Positions 20,300 through 30,744 of a DNA stretch of 64,000 nucleotides are shown here, piece after piece. Position 1 is the stretch's first letter. Every line of letters starts with the position of its first letter. This DNA is from Gracilariopsis chorda (Eukaryota > Rhodophyta > Florideophyceae > Gracilariales > Gracilariaceae), in NCBI GenBank assembly GCA_003194525.1, contig NBIV01000009.1:124001-188000 (forward strand), written 5' to 3'. Both the position numbers and the translations under genes were made by a program. Under the pieces are notes generated by a model. That model was not told the DNA's origin. It saw nothing but the letters and a program-made list of their open reading frames with translations, and did no database searches.

Positions 20300-20992
20300 T
20301 AAAGACCACTATCGCCAGGCATTTCCAGTGATAAGCATTCGTGCTAACATGTGGTTTCCGAAATAGCATAAAACGGTAGAACCTGTTGTGGACTCTGTTC
20401 GAAGCCTTCATCACGCGATACAATTTGGAATGGGAAAAGCTTCTGAATGCAAGAATCCGCAAGGACATCAGTGTTGTCCTTCTGTTTACGTGATATGGGC
20501 TCATCAGAAGTTCAACGCAACTTCCCCCTTCCAAAAATGGTGTTTCTCACCCTTGGTAACTCTGTCATTAAAGGGATGGAAAAAAGCAGGCAATACAGCT
20601 ACATAGGCTCCTGGCTGTCCATGATAGTTTGAACATTTGGCGAGACGTGGGCCAGTATCAGACTAGAGATGGAAATGCGGGCAAGCCCGACGAGCAACTG
20701 AACACTTGACAGACCTGAGTGGTACCGGTCGGTATAGTGTAGTCAAGCTCTGCTCGTAAATGATATTCACAGATGTACATAACAGTAGGTTGAGCAGTTG
20801 TATGTCCAAAGCTACTAGAACTCTTAGCTTTCCACTTCTCCTTTCTGACTGCTCATTTCTGACTGTTCATGATGCGGTCACTTATGTAAACAGTCCTGAG
20901 CTTTACTGCGCATGCAGAACTTTGGCCTCCTTTCCATCAGAGCGAACAATGTTTGGGTATTCACACTGTCAAGGACAGCGCAACCTACTCCT
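20300..20992. other. Intergenic, nothing recognised
   Basis: About 700 bp before the 3' end of the EamA gene. Only short overlapping frames without motifs. Confidence 0.45.
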
Positions 20993-22375
20993 TCATTCCT
21001 TCCCGTCTTCGGTCTTCGAATCATTTTTGCGACTAGCAAGTAATGTAGCAAAGACAATCAACGCACCACCAGCCAATCCTTGTGGGCCAAAGGTTTCACC
21101 TAGAAGAACTGTTGCTATTGCACTAGCCCATAAGGGTTGCGTTGCGAAAATAACAACTGCCTCACTCGCCGGAACCCCTTGTTGTCCCTTTGTTTGTGCC
21201 CAACCTGACAGCGCGGATGATACCAGACCCGTCCATCCAACAACCGCAGCGTTAATTGCAACAGCAGCCAGTGTCCATGTTGCAACGTTTTCCGGTGTAT
21301 CACTCGGAGCATGTACAACACTCGACCCGACCTGAGCGAAAAGTGCCCATCCTATGGAAAGAACAGCCTGAACAGCGATCTTGGTTGCAACCAGTGGATT
21401 TGCCGCGACTGTGTTGCAATACTTCTCAAGCCTGAATACATATGCCGAGAAAAAGAAGGCAGATGTCACCTCCAAAGCATCACCGGACAAAGAGGAAACG
21501 GTGCCGTGCCCCTTGTCAGAGCTAAGCAGCGCGACACCAGTTACTGCAACCAGCGACGACACCCAGGTATTCAGCGGAATCTTTGCTTTTCCAATAACGC
21601 CTGCCATAACCGGCACAATTACTGTTTGCAACTGCACAAGAAAGGCTGCCCGACTGGCACTTGTTTGTTGCAAGCCTATGACTTGAGCGATGTTCGCCAA
21701 AAAAACATATATTCCGAGCTCGATTCCTGCTGGAAAGAAGGAATATCGCTCCTTATCGTCATCAGCTGATTTGCTATCTTTGCGATTCAAAAATGCCTTC
21801 AGTTCGGCTGCAAGAATGGGCATGTAGATCAGCGTAGACAGTAGTAACCGCTCTGAGTTGAAAATAGACGGGTCTTGATGGCGTTCCTGGGAGAAAAGGA
21901 GACGCACGGCTGGACCAAATGAACCCCACATGATTGGTACGGTGAATAATAACCATCTTGAAGGAATTGCCAGTTTCAACGGACCCAGTGATAAGTCGAT
22001 GCCAGTTGCTTGCTGCCCTGGCTTTTGCTCTAAAGACACTTCTTTACTCGCTGTCGAAGCTACTCCATTCGCAGCGGCATTATTCACGGACGCACTTGCT
22101 TCCGCGGGGATCTCTTTTTGAATCTTATTCGAAGAGGACAGAACGTCGTCGGACGAACGTGATATGACAGGTCTTCTCGCTGATTGCTGGTCGTCGTTAG
22201 GAACAAGGGACGTAGGTATTTGGCGCGGAGATTCGGCTTTCAGATACAAGTAATTTGATCTTCGGCGTTTTGGATGCGTCAAATTGGTACTGCATAGTGT
22301 GTTGGGCTGCTGACGCAGTGGAACATAAAGGATAGGATTCGAAACAAAGGATGTACGCACCCATGCGGAACTCAT
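20993..22375 (-). CDS. EamA/DMT-family transporter, plastid-targeted
   Basis: 460 residues. The first 60 are Ser/Arg/Thr/Asn-rich and almost free of acids, and a further polar, Ser/Ala-rich linker runs to about 125, consistent with a transit peptide. The remainder has about ten hydrophobic helices in two repeats, the drug/metabolite transporter EamA fold. Features include PIMWGSFGPAVRLLF in the first helix and AVVIFATQPLWASAIATVLL in the second repeat, which resembles the conserved Pro-containing helix of EamA domains. Plant and algal relatives sit in the plastid envelope and carry small metabolites; the substrate cannot be told from sequence. The ATG at 22375 gives the presequence. The gene is divergent from the lumenal TPR gene 0.9 kb away. 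Confidence 0.85.
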   Translation of the reverse strand: MSSAWVRTSFVSNPILYVPLRQQPNTLCSTNLTHPKRRRSNYLYLKAESPRQIPTSLVPNDDQQSARRPVISRSSDDVLSSSNKIQKEIPAEASASVNNAAANGVASTASKEVSLEQKPGQQATGIDLSLGPLKLAIPSRWLLFTVPIMWGSFGPAVRLLFSQERHQDPSIFNSERLLLSTLIYMPILAAELKAFLNRKDSKSADDDKERYSFFPAGIELGIYVFLANIAQVIGLQQTSASRAAFLVQLQTVIVPVMAGVIGKAKIPLNTWVSSLVAVTGVALLSSDKGHGTVSSLSGDALEVTSAFFFSAYVFRLEKYCNTVAANPLVATKIAVQAVLSIGWALFAQVGSSVVHAPSDTPENVATWTLAAVAINAAVVGWTGLVSSALSGWAQTKGQQGVPASEAVVIFATQPLWASAIATVLLGETFGPQGLAGGALIVFATLLASRKNDSKTEDGKE

Positions 22376-23284
22376 GATGGAAGTGGTTCAAGCACAGTCA
22401 CTTGGATCGCCCAGCTGCGCTAGGAGCATGTAACAATGACGGAAAGCAAGGGATTTGGGGGTATTCCCTGCGACCAACCCGTGCGCTGCAGACTAAGTCA
22501 CAGACAACAGACAGACACCCCGGATTACGCAAGAAGTGGTGAAGGGTTACGCGCAAATTGCTGCCCTGCAATCAAGTCTGGCGAATTCAATGTTCTCTGT
22601 TGCGCGCCTCGGCGTGGGTGAACACTAGGGGGCGTTTGTTGATGCGAAGGTTTTCTTTGGTCCAATTGCCGTAGGTGGGGAGGAGATGCCTTTCGGCAAT
22701 GGTGAACTGCGTAAACCACGAGCCTGGGGTGGTTGTGTGGTCGCTTGTTGTATTGAAGAAACGCAAAAACAGCGATTTTTAGCACTGATGCACGAGGAGC
22801 AGACGAGGAAAATTTCCACATGTACGGTTTCTTTCGCTTGGACGGTCGTGGTGTTCTCACGACTGCTTATCGGGCCACTAGGCAGTTGTTGATTCGACTG
22901 CCCATTCGTTGGAATATCTCCCCAGTGCCGTTTCGACATTCTAATCACACACGCTCTCTCAGGAGCTGCAGTACAGTACAGCTTGCATGGAAAGAGTAGC
23001 TTGGCTCTCCCCATCACAGCAACTATCCTACATGGACTAAATTCGGCATTTCTTCAATGCATTGCCGAGTTTACTAAACACTATCCGTGAGGAGACCAGG
23101 TATCCTCAACGTTGTATACCACGTTTAGAATCGGAGGAGAACAGAAAAGCGAACGAAGGCAACCGTATACCCAGTATTGCTGGAACACTTTGAGGCGAAG
23201 GATTCGTGCGTGAAAACTGCGGGCGTCGTCGCATGCGTTCTGAAAGGTGGATATCAGTACATCCATACCAACTTGTTAGCTGAA
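22376..23284. promoter_or_regulatory. Divergent region between EamA transporter and TPR protein
   Basis: 909 bp between two divergent genes for predicted plastid proteins. It presumably contains both promoters. No frame with protein-like character and no clear known motif was found. Confidence 0.35.
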
Positions 23285-24405
23285 ATGATGATATTCAAGA
23301 ACACATTGTGCACGAATGCGTTCCTATTCTGCGGGTGGGCTCAAGGAGCCGCTGTCAAAAGAGGAAGAGGCAGTGACGTCTGCGGTAGAGTGAAAGATGC
23401 AAAGGCGAATGTAAACAGAACGAGAATGAGTGCATCGCAACAGCGACGTGAAAAGGTGTCCTTGAGCAGACGTACGATTCTAACCGGTGCAGCGGCTCAA
23501 ATTGTGCTGTCACCGGTCGCAAGAGCAATTGCGGAAGTGAGCAGCAGTGGTAGAAGCAGTGAGCAAGCGGTGCAAGCATTCCGGGAAGTGACGGCGCTAC
23601 AAGACCTTGCATTCGAATTCACGAACCAAATGCGATTCTCTGACGCCGAAGTACTCTGGAGCAAAATCATATCGATGAACGAAAGCAACGCGGCGGCATA
23701 CTCAAATCGCGGGAACTGTCGCACGTCGCAGGCAAAGTTCAAAGAAGCACTCGACGATTTTGAGAGAGCAATCCAACTGGCGCCCGAAGAACCGGACAGT
23801 TTTCTCGGAAAAGGGGTGGCGTTAGAGGGGCTACGCGATTACGAAGGCGCTCTACGAGCTTACAAGAGGAGTTACGAACTGTCGTTACAACGGTTTGGGG
23901 AAAAGGATGTGGTTGCTTTGAACAACATTGGAAATGCGTACGGTGGAATGGGGGATTGGCAATCGGCGTATGAGTATTATCAGAAAGCGGCTAGTGCGGA
24001 AAGTAAGTTTGTGTTTGCGCTTGCTAACCAGGCGTTGGCGAGTTATGAACTGGGGGATGATAAAAAGGCACTGCAAACGATGCGATTTCTGACGCGAAAG
24101 TACCCTGGATTTGGGGACATGCACGCTGCTACGGCGATGGTGTTGTGGGAGCAGGGTGATCAGGGCGGGGCGGAAACTGAGTGGTACAAAGCGGTACAAG
24201 CTGATGTGAGGTAGGTTTCGGGATGACTGCGACAGGGCGGTTGGGTGAGATGACATTACTGACTGTTTTGAGTTTTTGCGTTGTGACGCGTTGCGAAAAC
24301 AGGTACGAGGATGTACACTGGGTGCAACACATTCGACGATGGCCGCCCAGATTGGTGCGCATCCTGAAGCGATTTCGCGGGCTGTCGCATCAAGATGATG
24401 CGTAG
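23285..24405 (+). CDS. Lumenal TPR protein (two exons)
   Basis: Exon 1 runs from ATG 23285 to 24210. The intron at 24211-24302 (92 bp) begins GTAGGT and ends AAAACAG. Exon 2 is 24303-24405. The joined protein is about 342 residues. Reading straight on would stop at 24214 and lose the C-terminal WVQHIRRWPPRLVRIL segment, a hallmark I recall from plant and algal relatives. The N-terminus has a polar leader, then SRRTIL with a hydrophobic Ala-rich stretch and an AIA cleavage site (61-83). This resembles a twin-arginine thylakoid signal. At least five TPR units follow (about 100-310), for example AAAYSNRGNC and VVALNNIGNAYG. It probably acts as a scaffold in photosystem assembly. ATG at 23426 is an alternative start. 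Confidence 0.8.
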
Positions 24406-25795
24406 CAACTGAAGCGTGAGGTAGCAAACGGGACTCCGTCAGTGGTGTCAACAGTGAAAACACAAAAAAAGCAGAATGGGTTGTTCGATAAGTGCACAGT
24501 ATGTGGTTGTTGAGAGAGATGCTTTTGTACTTTTCTGCTCAGCAACAAACAAAGCTTAAGGAAGGGTTGGCACAGGCTGAAGTGCTTGGAAACGAAAACT
24601 GTGCCTGTTAACTGTGGGTATTTGCATTTTCAGGACGGGCAGTAATAACTCGATATGCACTCCCTCTCTCTCTGGCCGCAGACGGCTGGAGTTTCGGATT
24701 GACGACTTTCTAGTAGATAGCAAGATCAAAGTATTGTAATCTAAGATTAGGTCAAGGGACGGGCACGGCGCAGGGGGGCTGACGGTGTATGCCTCTGTGC
24801 CAAGGGTAAATTTAGGTGGGGACCGTATTTGCGGGGTGCGATGCTGACACTGCGCAATTGGGCGCCGTGCGCGGCGGTTTGGCACCGAAGTGCAGCTCGA
24901 GCGCAGCAGTGAGCTCACGGCTGCTTCGGCCAGAACGGTGAGCACTTTTGCGACGGCAATTACACGCCTCTGTAGCTGGGCAAGTTTTTTGTACGGCGTC
25001 ACAGCAGTGCATGAAAGGGCGCGGTAAGTTGGTAGAACGCTGGCCCGTATCGATAGATAATATACACGTAAATGTACCGCGCCGTAAAAGCAATATAGGG
25101 AAAAAGACACGCACTTGACCGTGGCGTGTGCGGTAAGATATGCAAGTTACGGTTAAAAGGGTCAAATGCAGTAGATACGCGCCGTGCGGCGAGCGACGTT
25201 TTAATGTTTATGAGCGCGCGCACTCGCACGGTAAGCACCGGCGTTCCAAAATGAGCGCGCTTTATGCCAACGGGCCGCTTGACGCGCGCGACCGCGGCCG
25301 CCAAAAAGGCTCGCGAGCTGCTGCGGCGCCCTCTCGCAGCGGCCCGATGCGCGAAAAAGGCGTGCCAGGCTGCCAGCTCATGGACGCCCGAAAAAGGCAC
25401 GCGCCGGCGCTGCCATTGGCCCGTCTAAACCGCATTTACCGCCTCTGCCATCTGCCGCAGCTCAGCTCTCCACCACATGATCCTCCGCACGTGCGCGCAA
25501 AAAAGGCCCCCCCGCCCCTCGCGCTCTCAGCAGCATTACACTGCGCCCTCCCTCCGCAGCTGTTCAAAATCCACAAAACACCACATCGCCTCTTTCTGTT
25601 ACCCCCCCATAAATCCATCTGCCCCGCCACACCACGTCTACCGCACCTGCATCCTCTTCAAGCCTTCATAACCACCCTCGCCCGTGCTACCGCCACCGTG
25701 CGTCCCCCCACCCCACCCTCCCATCCCTTTCTTTCCGTCCTCATTCTCACTTCTAAATATAAACCCGCGCCCCCTCACGTCGATCTTCCAGCTCT
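24406..25795. promoter_or_regulatory. Long GC-rich 5' region of sulfotransferase 1
   Basis: 1.4 kb with no supported gene. The right half is GC-rich, then strongly pyrimidine-rich (about 25530-25760). It includes the AAAAAGGC motif cluster described separately. The long frames across it on both strands come from composition and lack motifs. Confidence 0.45.
25303..25507 (+). promoter_or_regulatory. Cluster of four AAAAAGGC motifs next to GC-rich cores
   Basis: AAAAAGGC occurs at 25303, 25354, 25391 and 25500, each directly preceded by a GC core (GCCGCC, GCGCG, GCCCG, GCGCGC). Read on the other strand these give TTTGGCGG, TTTCGCGC, TTTCGGGC and TTTGCGCG, close to the E2F/DP site TTTSSCGC. They lie 290-490 bp before the sulfotransferase ATG. 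Regulation by E2F is inference. Confidence 0.4.
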
Positions 25796-26914
25796 ATGAA
25801 GCCACTGAGTCTGTGGCAAAAAGACAGAATGAAGCAAGTATCCAAACAGCTCATTGCGAACATCGTCGTTATCGTCCTCGTCTGCTACGTCATTCTCGCC
25901 GTCGAGCAGATCCGCACCACCAATTGCAACAACAGCGACAGTGTTCTCGCTCCGCTCAACATCTCGCTCGCCTCCTTTGCAGATCAACGGCAGCAGCCCA
26001 CGGAAACACAACCACACCCGCCACAACAACCCGAACCACCCTCTCCACCTTTAGCCGACACCCCCCTACGCTCCGCCGCTCGTGCCCGTCATGGCCGTCC
26101 TCTACCGCAATGTGCCCGCTCTGACAAGCCGGCTCGTACCTTTTTGATGGTCTTCATGGGCCATTCCGGTTCAAGCGCCCTGCTGTCCGAACTCTCGGCC
26201 CATTCCAGCGTTTACGTCGAGAACCCAGAACTCGTCGACCACCAGGAGGTCTTTAACACCACCGCCGCTCTTGAGACCACCCGACAATTCTTCGAAAGGG
26301 GCATTGCAAAGGGTATGATCCCGGGCTACAAGATCCGCCCGGTTCACATTATGAAAGAGCCTGATGAGTGGCGCAAACTTGTTGATGAGTATGATACTCG
26401 AATTATCTGGCAGTACCGGAAGAACTTCTTCAAGGCCGCCATTGGTGAGTACAAACTGCGCTTCCTGAACGATACCACCGTCGTGGAGGGATTACGAAGC
26501 AACATGTCCATGGCAAAGCGCTGTGAGGTCGGAACCTGTTCCTTCCCTATTACAGACTTTCCGTATTTGCATACACTAGTCAAGGAGGTGTGGCGCTCGC
26601 AAAGAAACATCGTTTCCGGAGTCAAGGTTGTTTCCCGAGATGGCTGCATCCGCGAAGCGCCCTATGAAGACTACCTGCATGACCGAGTCAGCACTCTCAA
26701 GGATGTGTTCCGTTTCCTTGGAATTGAATTTGAAGAGACCCAACCGTCCCGATTCAAGGCCACCAGTGATAACCTGTGTGAAGTTGTGGAAAACTGGGAA
26801 GACGTGTGTCAAAAGTTCTATGTATGTCCCACAATGGCACACTTGCTCGAAGACGAACATAATCAGTGTTACTGTCCTGTTGTGAGCGGCTCCACTGAGC
26901 TTTGTGAAATCTAA
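25796..26914 (+). CDS. Type II membrane sulfotransferase-like protein, copy 1
   Basis: 372 residues. A short cytosolic tail, one membrane anchor (18-38) and a Pro/Gln-rich stem (65-100) form the plan of a Golgi glycan sulfotransferase. The catalytic part begins with TFLMVFMGHSGSSALLSEL. GHSGSSALL (122-130) occupies the place of the 5'-phosphosulfate-binding loop for PAPS. IIWQYRKNFFKAAIGEY further on suits the 3'-phosphate contact, where an Arg and a Ser or similar residue is expected. Conserved Cys residues in the last 60 positions suggest lumenal disulfides. A paralogue lies 19 kb away. In a red alga the substrate may be cell-wall galactan, which is an inference. ATG 25796 places the anchor correctly. 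Family call is likely, specificity unknown. Confidence 0.72.
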   Translation: MKPLSLWQKDRMKQVSKQLIANIVVIVLVCYVILAVEQIRTTNCNNSDSVLAPLNISLASFADQRQQPTETQPHPPQQPEPPSPPLADTPLRSAARARHGRPLPQCARSDKPARTFLMVFMGHSGSSALLSELSAHSSVYVENPELVDHQEVFNTTAALETTRQFFERGIAKGMIPGYKIRPVHIMKEPDEWRKLVDEYDTRIIWQYRKNFFKAAIGEYKLRFLNDTTVVEGLRSNMSMAKRCEVGTCSFPITDFPYLHTLVKEVWRSQRNIVSGVKVVSRDGCIREAPYEDYLHDRVSTLKDVFRFLGIEFEETQPSRFKATSDNLCEVVENWEDVCQKFYVCPTMAHLLEDEHNQCYCPVVSGSTELCEI

Positions 26915-26933
26915 GACGCTCTGATTTTTTCTT

Positions 26934-26961
26934 TATATATATATATATATATTATATATAT
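26934..26961. repeat. AT dinucleotide repeat
   Basis: A nearly perfect (AT)n tract about 20 bp after the sulfotransferase stop. A simple repeat, probably in the 3' untranslated region. Confidence 0.95.
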
Positions 26962-27754
26962 GGACGGTCGTGTCTGTGTACTTTTGCTTTTTTTTTTGCA
27001 AACGAAGTCATTGCGGTGCGTTTCACGTAGCTGAGGAGTATTGTTATTACCCTTCCTGTTCTTTCGCTCTGTTGCTCAGCTGCTGGCGCATCAGAGCTGT
27101 GGAGGTAGAAGTTTGGTAGAGTGAGAGGCCTATTTTGTCCAGGACAAGCTCCTTTCCGAGTAAGACGGTGAGTACGGCTTGGACGGGATCGTGATGGGTG
27201 AACAGAGCTAACGGGTATGGTAAAATTGTTTGGAGGCCGTCTTTTCGGCGAGCATTGTCAGCTTTGCGCGACGTTCGTCGCTGGTTTCGTGAAGTGTACA
27301 GCAAGTGCAGTGCATCATCTCTCGAGCAGGTGACGTCTCGAAGGGCCGGTCTATTTTAGCACTTCTACGTGTTGCTGTGCCGTGTTTAGATTTATCGGTT
27401 TTTCTAAATTACTTTGATCCGTACAGCAATTCGTAGTTCGTATGTACGTTAGAGTGCTACGCATAGATACCTCACGCCGGCGTAAACCAGTTTCGCAAAA
27501 CGCCTCACGCCGCCATCTCGGAAGAGTTCACTTCCAGGCCCCGCCCCAGTATCGATATCTTACCCCCGCATTGCGGCAGCTCATCAAACTACACGAAAAG
27601 CAACATTACCGACGGTAAATCAACGTCTTCCCTATCCCCGTTTCATACCTTCGCCACCGACCATATACGCAACTGTTTTCTGTTCTTGATTGATCATTTC
27701 CACAAAGCCTGAATCACCTCTTTCGCTGATTGCCAACAGTGTTGCCATTGCAAA
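26962..27754. other. Intergenic, one doubtful minus-strand frame
   Basis: 0.8 kb between sulfotransferase 1 and TTC27. A minus-strand frame (27047 to about 27345, roughly 100 codons) is open and protein-like but has only one late ATG. It would have to be a 3' exon, and no matching 5' exon was found. The part next to 27755 should hold the TTC27 promoter. Confidence 0.35.
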
Positions 27755-30667
27755 ATGGCACCCATTAGCAACAGGAATAAGGATCTGATAGCAACTTTTG
27801 AACGAGCACTTTTGCGCGGGGACTCAAACACACTTTCATCATTTCATCCAGACGCTCCAGCGGTGGCAGCCGGCAATTTCAATGTTTTCCTATCGCAATG
27901 CGCAGATCTCGACGGGAAGCATTTGCAACCAGCTCCCGCAGTAAGCATAACTGCTGAATGTATACAAAGTGCCGCGCAGCTGACCATGCACAGTCGCACT
28001 CTTGCAAACGCTTTAACTGACGCCGCGCACGGTCATTTGCAATCTTTATACAATGCCTATCTCGCAGGCGTGGCCCTGCTTCAAGCTTTTGTTCGAGAAA
28101 ACTGGGCGGGGCCTATATCTTTGCATTCCGTCTCCCCCCATGCTGAAGCTGCTGCTTTCTTTCTATCCGTCGACGGGGAAGATGTTTCTAGACCAGCGAA
28201 ATGTCTTCACTGGCTGCGAGCTGCCAGATTTATATTGGTTGAACATGTACAACAATTTGTGAGTAGTGGTGCTTCTTTGGTACCTTGGTGGGCATGCAGG
28301 GTGCTGCTTGCACATCAGTCGATGTTATCAAACCCCACCCCAACCATACAAGACGCGCTGTTTTATATGTATGCTAGATTTCTTGGAGCGCATGTTGCAG
28401 AATCAAGGTATCGTTCAGCACCGCATGCGGACTCTAATCAAGTCCCGGCTGATGGAGACGATACAGATGAATCCGATCTCCTTCCGTTCCCGGTATTAGA
28501 AGGAACTGATACCATCGCAGATGAAGAAGAAGATTTTGTGGAAGTGTTGCAAGAAAGGGAACAAGACGACAGACAACTTCTAGCTCTCGCGTACGTGGAA
28601 TTAGCACTTGCACAAAAGATGTTTTACGAGAGCGAACAAGCACTGTCGAGTTTGAGGAAAGCTAGTCGCCTTGATCGAATCGCGTTTCGTGTTACAGGCA
28701 AAATGGGAGTCCGTACCAAGCATCAAACCAAACCTACGGCACAGCTTGTAGCACGAGCATTCGAAATCCAGCTTCCCGACGATTCTGAAATGCCTGAGAT
28801 GCAGAGAGCTGCATTCTTTGTGAAGCTGCCATGCAACGTTCATCCTTTTAGAGAACAAGAAACTCTTTCTGCACGCGAATGGCCAACAGATTCGTCTCTT
28901 CCGCTTCCGAAGAATATACCCGTGAACGATGAAGATGCACTTGGTTTTGTTAAGCTAATCAACAACAGTCAAACCGACGAAAGCACCGTGGAAGGAGTTC
29001 AGGATAGCGAAGATGATACCGAGGAGTGGTCAGATTTAGAAACCCTTGGAACAGAACTGTTCGAACTTACACCCCTTCAACAGGCTCTGGCACTATGTAA
29101 CGCTAGCGTCATTAGGGCTCGAAACGCTTCCCATGCTTTGACGAAGGAAGAGATGGCTCCTTTCGTTGATTTTGTCTTGAAAGGGCCAAAGAGTCGCTAC
29201 GGTACATCCAGTGTTCTACAACTACGTGCCCTGATGCTTCGAGTGACATTTGAAAGAGAACGCGGACGCCTTTTGGAACGTTGCATGACGCAGATGGAGG
29301 AAGTGGGACGCTTTGTCGATGATCACCTAGAGACTTTGGACATCGACCTGAAGTATTCTGCCGCGGCAGAAAGAAACATGTTTGTTTTTGGCTCATCCTT
29401 ACCACCTCGTTGGGAGCTGAAGAAAGAACTCGCTATTTCATTCGGAAAGATCGGTCTTGTAAAGTCGGCAATGGAAATTTTCGAGGAGCTAGAGTACTGG
29501 GATGAACTCGTAGACTGCCATCGACTAATTGGTAATCTCGGAGCGGCCGAACATATGGTGCGTAAAGAACTAGAGCGACTTGATCAAGCAGTGCTTGACG
29601 AAGGCGTATCCCAGGACGATACTTATGATCTGCTGAAGGATACCGATTCGACCAGGGCAGTGCAAAAGAGAGCAGCCAGAAGGCCACGACTGCTTTGTGT
29701 GCTCGGGGACGTAACACGAGATCCAGAGTACTACGAAACAGCTTGGAACGAAAGTGGGCACCGCTATGCTCGCGCGAAACGTTCGCTAGGCAGAACGTGT
29801 GTTGAATCGCAAAAATGGGAAGCTGCAATGGGGCATTTCAGAATGGCTCTTGACATCAATTCACTTTTCCCGGACACATGGTTCACGTACGGATGTGCTG
29901 CAATGCAAGTTGGAGATATGCAAGTCGCAGCCAATGCTTTTACGCGAGTTATTCAGCAGACCCCTGATAACGGAGAAGCATGGAACAACTTAGGGAGGGC
30001 ATTGCATGAACTCGGAAAAAAGAAAGAAGCGCTCACTGCCCTCGTAGAAGCCGGAAAGTCGAGGCGAGAATCCTGGCGCGTTTGGAATAATGTTCTGCTT
30101 CTTGCAACTGAGCTTCGGTCTTGCAATTATATGCTCCAGGCAATGGATCGATTGATTGATATCCGTGGCAAAGATGGTGTTTGTGCCCCACCGCTTGGTG
30201 TTGTGGTCGCTGAGGTCATTCGAATGTCGAGCTCATCTGATGCAGAGGATAAAGCGCTTGTAGGTCCAGTTTCTCGGCGACTATTAAAGGTTCTTGCAAG
30301 GAGTACCTCCCTCGTCTCCAGTAACCCATCCATCTGGGCCGCATATGCGGAACTCCATGAATTACTTCCTTCCAGAGAAGATAAGCAGAGAGCCTTTGAG
30401 TGTCGGTTGAAACAAGTGAGATCTCTCATTGCCAACGGGCAATGGAAGACGGAAGTGCCGGCGTTACGTCATATGGCGCTTGCGTGTGACGCTCTTGCGA
30501 AGGATGCTCTCGGAACAAGGAACGCCCTCAACATCAGGGCTGCAAGCATTCAGACAAAGAGCATCATTGAGCAAACCAAACAGGATTATCAGGAAAATGA
30601 TGGATTCCAGAGATTGCTGCAAGTCCAAGACGCTTTGCAGAACGCGAGTGAGTCTGATGACTTGTAA
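27755..30667 (+). CDS. TTC27: TTC27/Emw1 tetratricopeptide protein
   Basis: 970 residues, intronless. The N-terminal half is helical with an acidic insert (about 240-265). The C-terminal half has TPR units, from about 680 in the region AMGHFRMALDINSLFPDTWF through GEAWNNLGRALHELGKKKEAL. Just before these, LLCVLGDVTRDPEYYETAWN followed by SGHRYARAKRSLG is a signature I associate with TTC27 (yeast Emw1). The family length of about 840-900 residues is similar. Emw1 is essential in yeast and linked to cell-wall integrity, and human TTC27 has been tied to pre-mRNA splicing and ribosome biogenesis factors. The exact role is unsettled. ATG at 27755 is the first and gives a sensible N-terminus. The stop lies 77 bp from that of the convergent RRM gene. 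Confidence 0.88.
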   Translation: MAPISNRNKDLIATFERALLRGDSNTLSSFHPDAPAVAAGNFNVFLSQCADLDGKHLQPAPAVSITAECIQSAAQLTMHSRTLANALTDAAHGHLQSLYNAYLAGVALLQAFVRENWAGPISLHSVSPHAEAAAFFLSVDGEDVSRPAKCLHWLRAARFILVEHVQQFVSSGASLVPWWACRVLLAHQSMLSNPTPTIQDALFYMYARFLGAHVAESRYRSAPHADSNQVPADGDDTDESDLLPFPVLEGTDTIADEEEDFVEVLQEREQDDRQLLALAYVELALAQKMFYESEQALSSLRKASRLDRIAFRVTGKMGVRTKHQTKPTAQLVARAFEIQLPDDSEMPEMQRAAFFVKLPCNVHPFREQETLSAREWPTDSSLPLPKNIPVNDEDALGFVKLINNSQTDESTVEGVQDSEDDTEEWSDLETLGTELFELTPLQQALALCNASVIRARNASHALTKEEMAPFVDFVLKGPKSRYGTSSVLQLRALMLRVTFERERGRLLERCMTQMEEVGRFVDDHLETLDIDLKYSAAAERNMFVFGSSLPPRWELKKELAISFGKIGLVKSAMEIFEELEYWDELVDCHRLIGNLGAAEHMVRKELERLDQAVLDEGVSQDDTYDLLKDTDSTRAVQKRAARRPRLLCVLGDVTRDPEYYETAWNESGHRYARAKRSLGRTCVESQKWEAAMGHFRMALDINSLFPDTWFTYGCAAMQVGDMQVAANAFTRVIQQTPDNGEAWNNLGRALHELGKKKEALTALVEAGKSRRESWRVWNNVLLLATELRSCNYMLQAMDRLIDIRGKDGVCAPPLGVVVAEVIRMSSSSDAEDKALVGPVSRRLLKVLARSTSLVSSNPSIWAAYAELHELLPSREDKQRAFECRLKQVRSLIANGQWKTEVPALRHMALACDALAKDALGTRNALNIRAASIQTKSIIEQTKQDYQENDGFQRLLQVQDALQNASESDDL

Positions 30668-30744
30668 CAAAAGTTTGCAAATGATAAATGCTGATTGTAA
30701 CAGACCTTGTTGACAAAGACCATGTATATAGTGTACCATCGTTG

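Noticed and set aside
24556-25400. Long minus-strand frames of 117-184 codons
   Set aside because: Arg/Ser/Ala-rich, overlapping in several frames, no conserved feature; explained by composition.
25140-25799. 219-codon plus-strand frame before sulfotransferase 1
   Set aside because: Composition follows GC- and pyrimidine-rich promoter DNA; no motif, and it overlaps the sulfotransferase start in another frame.
27047-27345. Possible minus-strand exon ending at 27047
   Set aside because: Open for about 100 codons and fairly protein-like, but only one late ATG and no convincing upstream exon or family motif.
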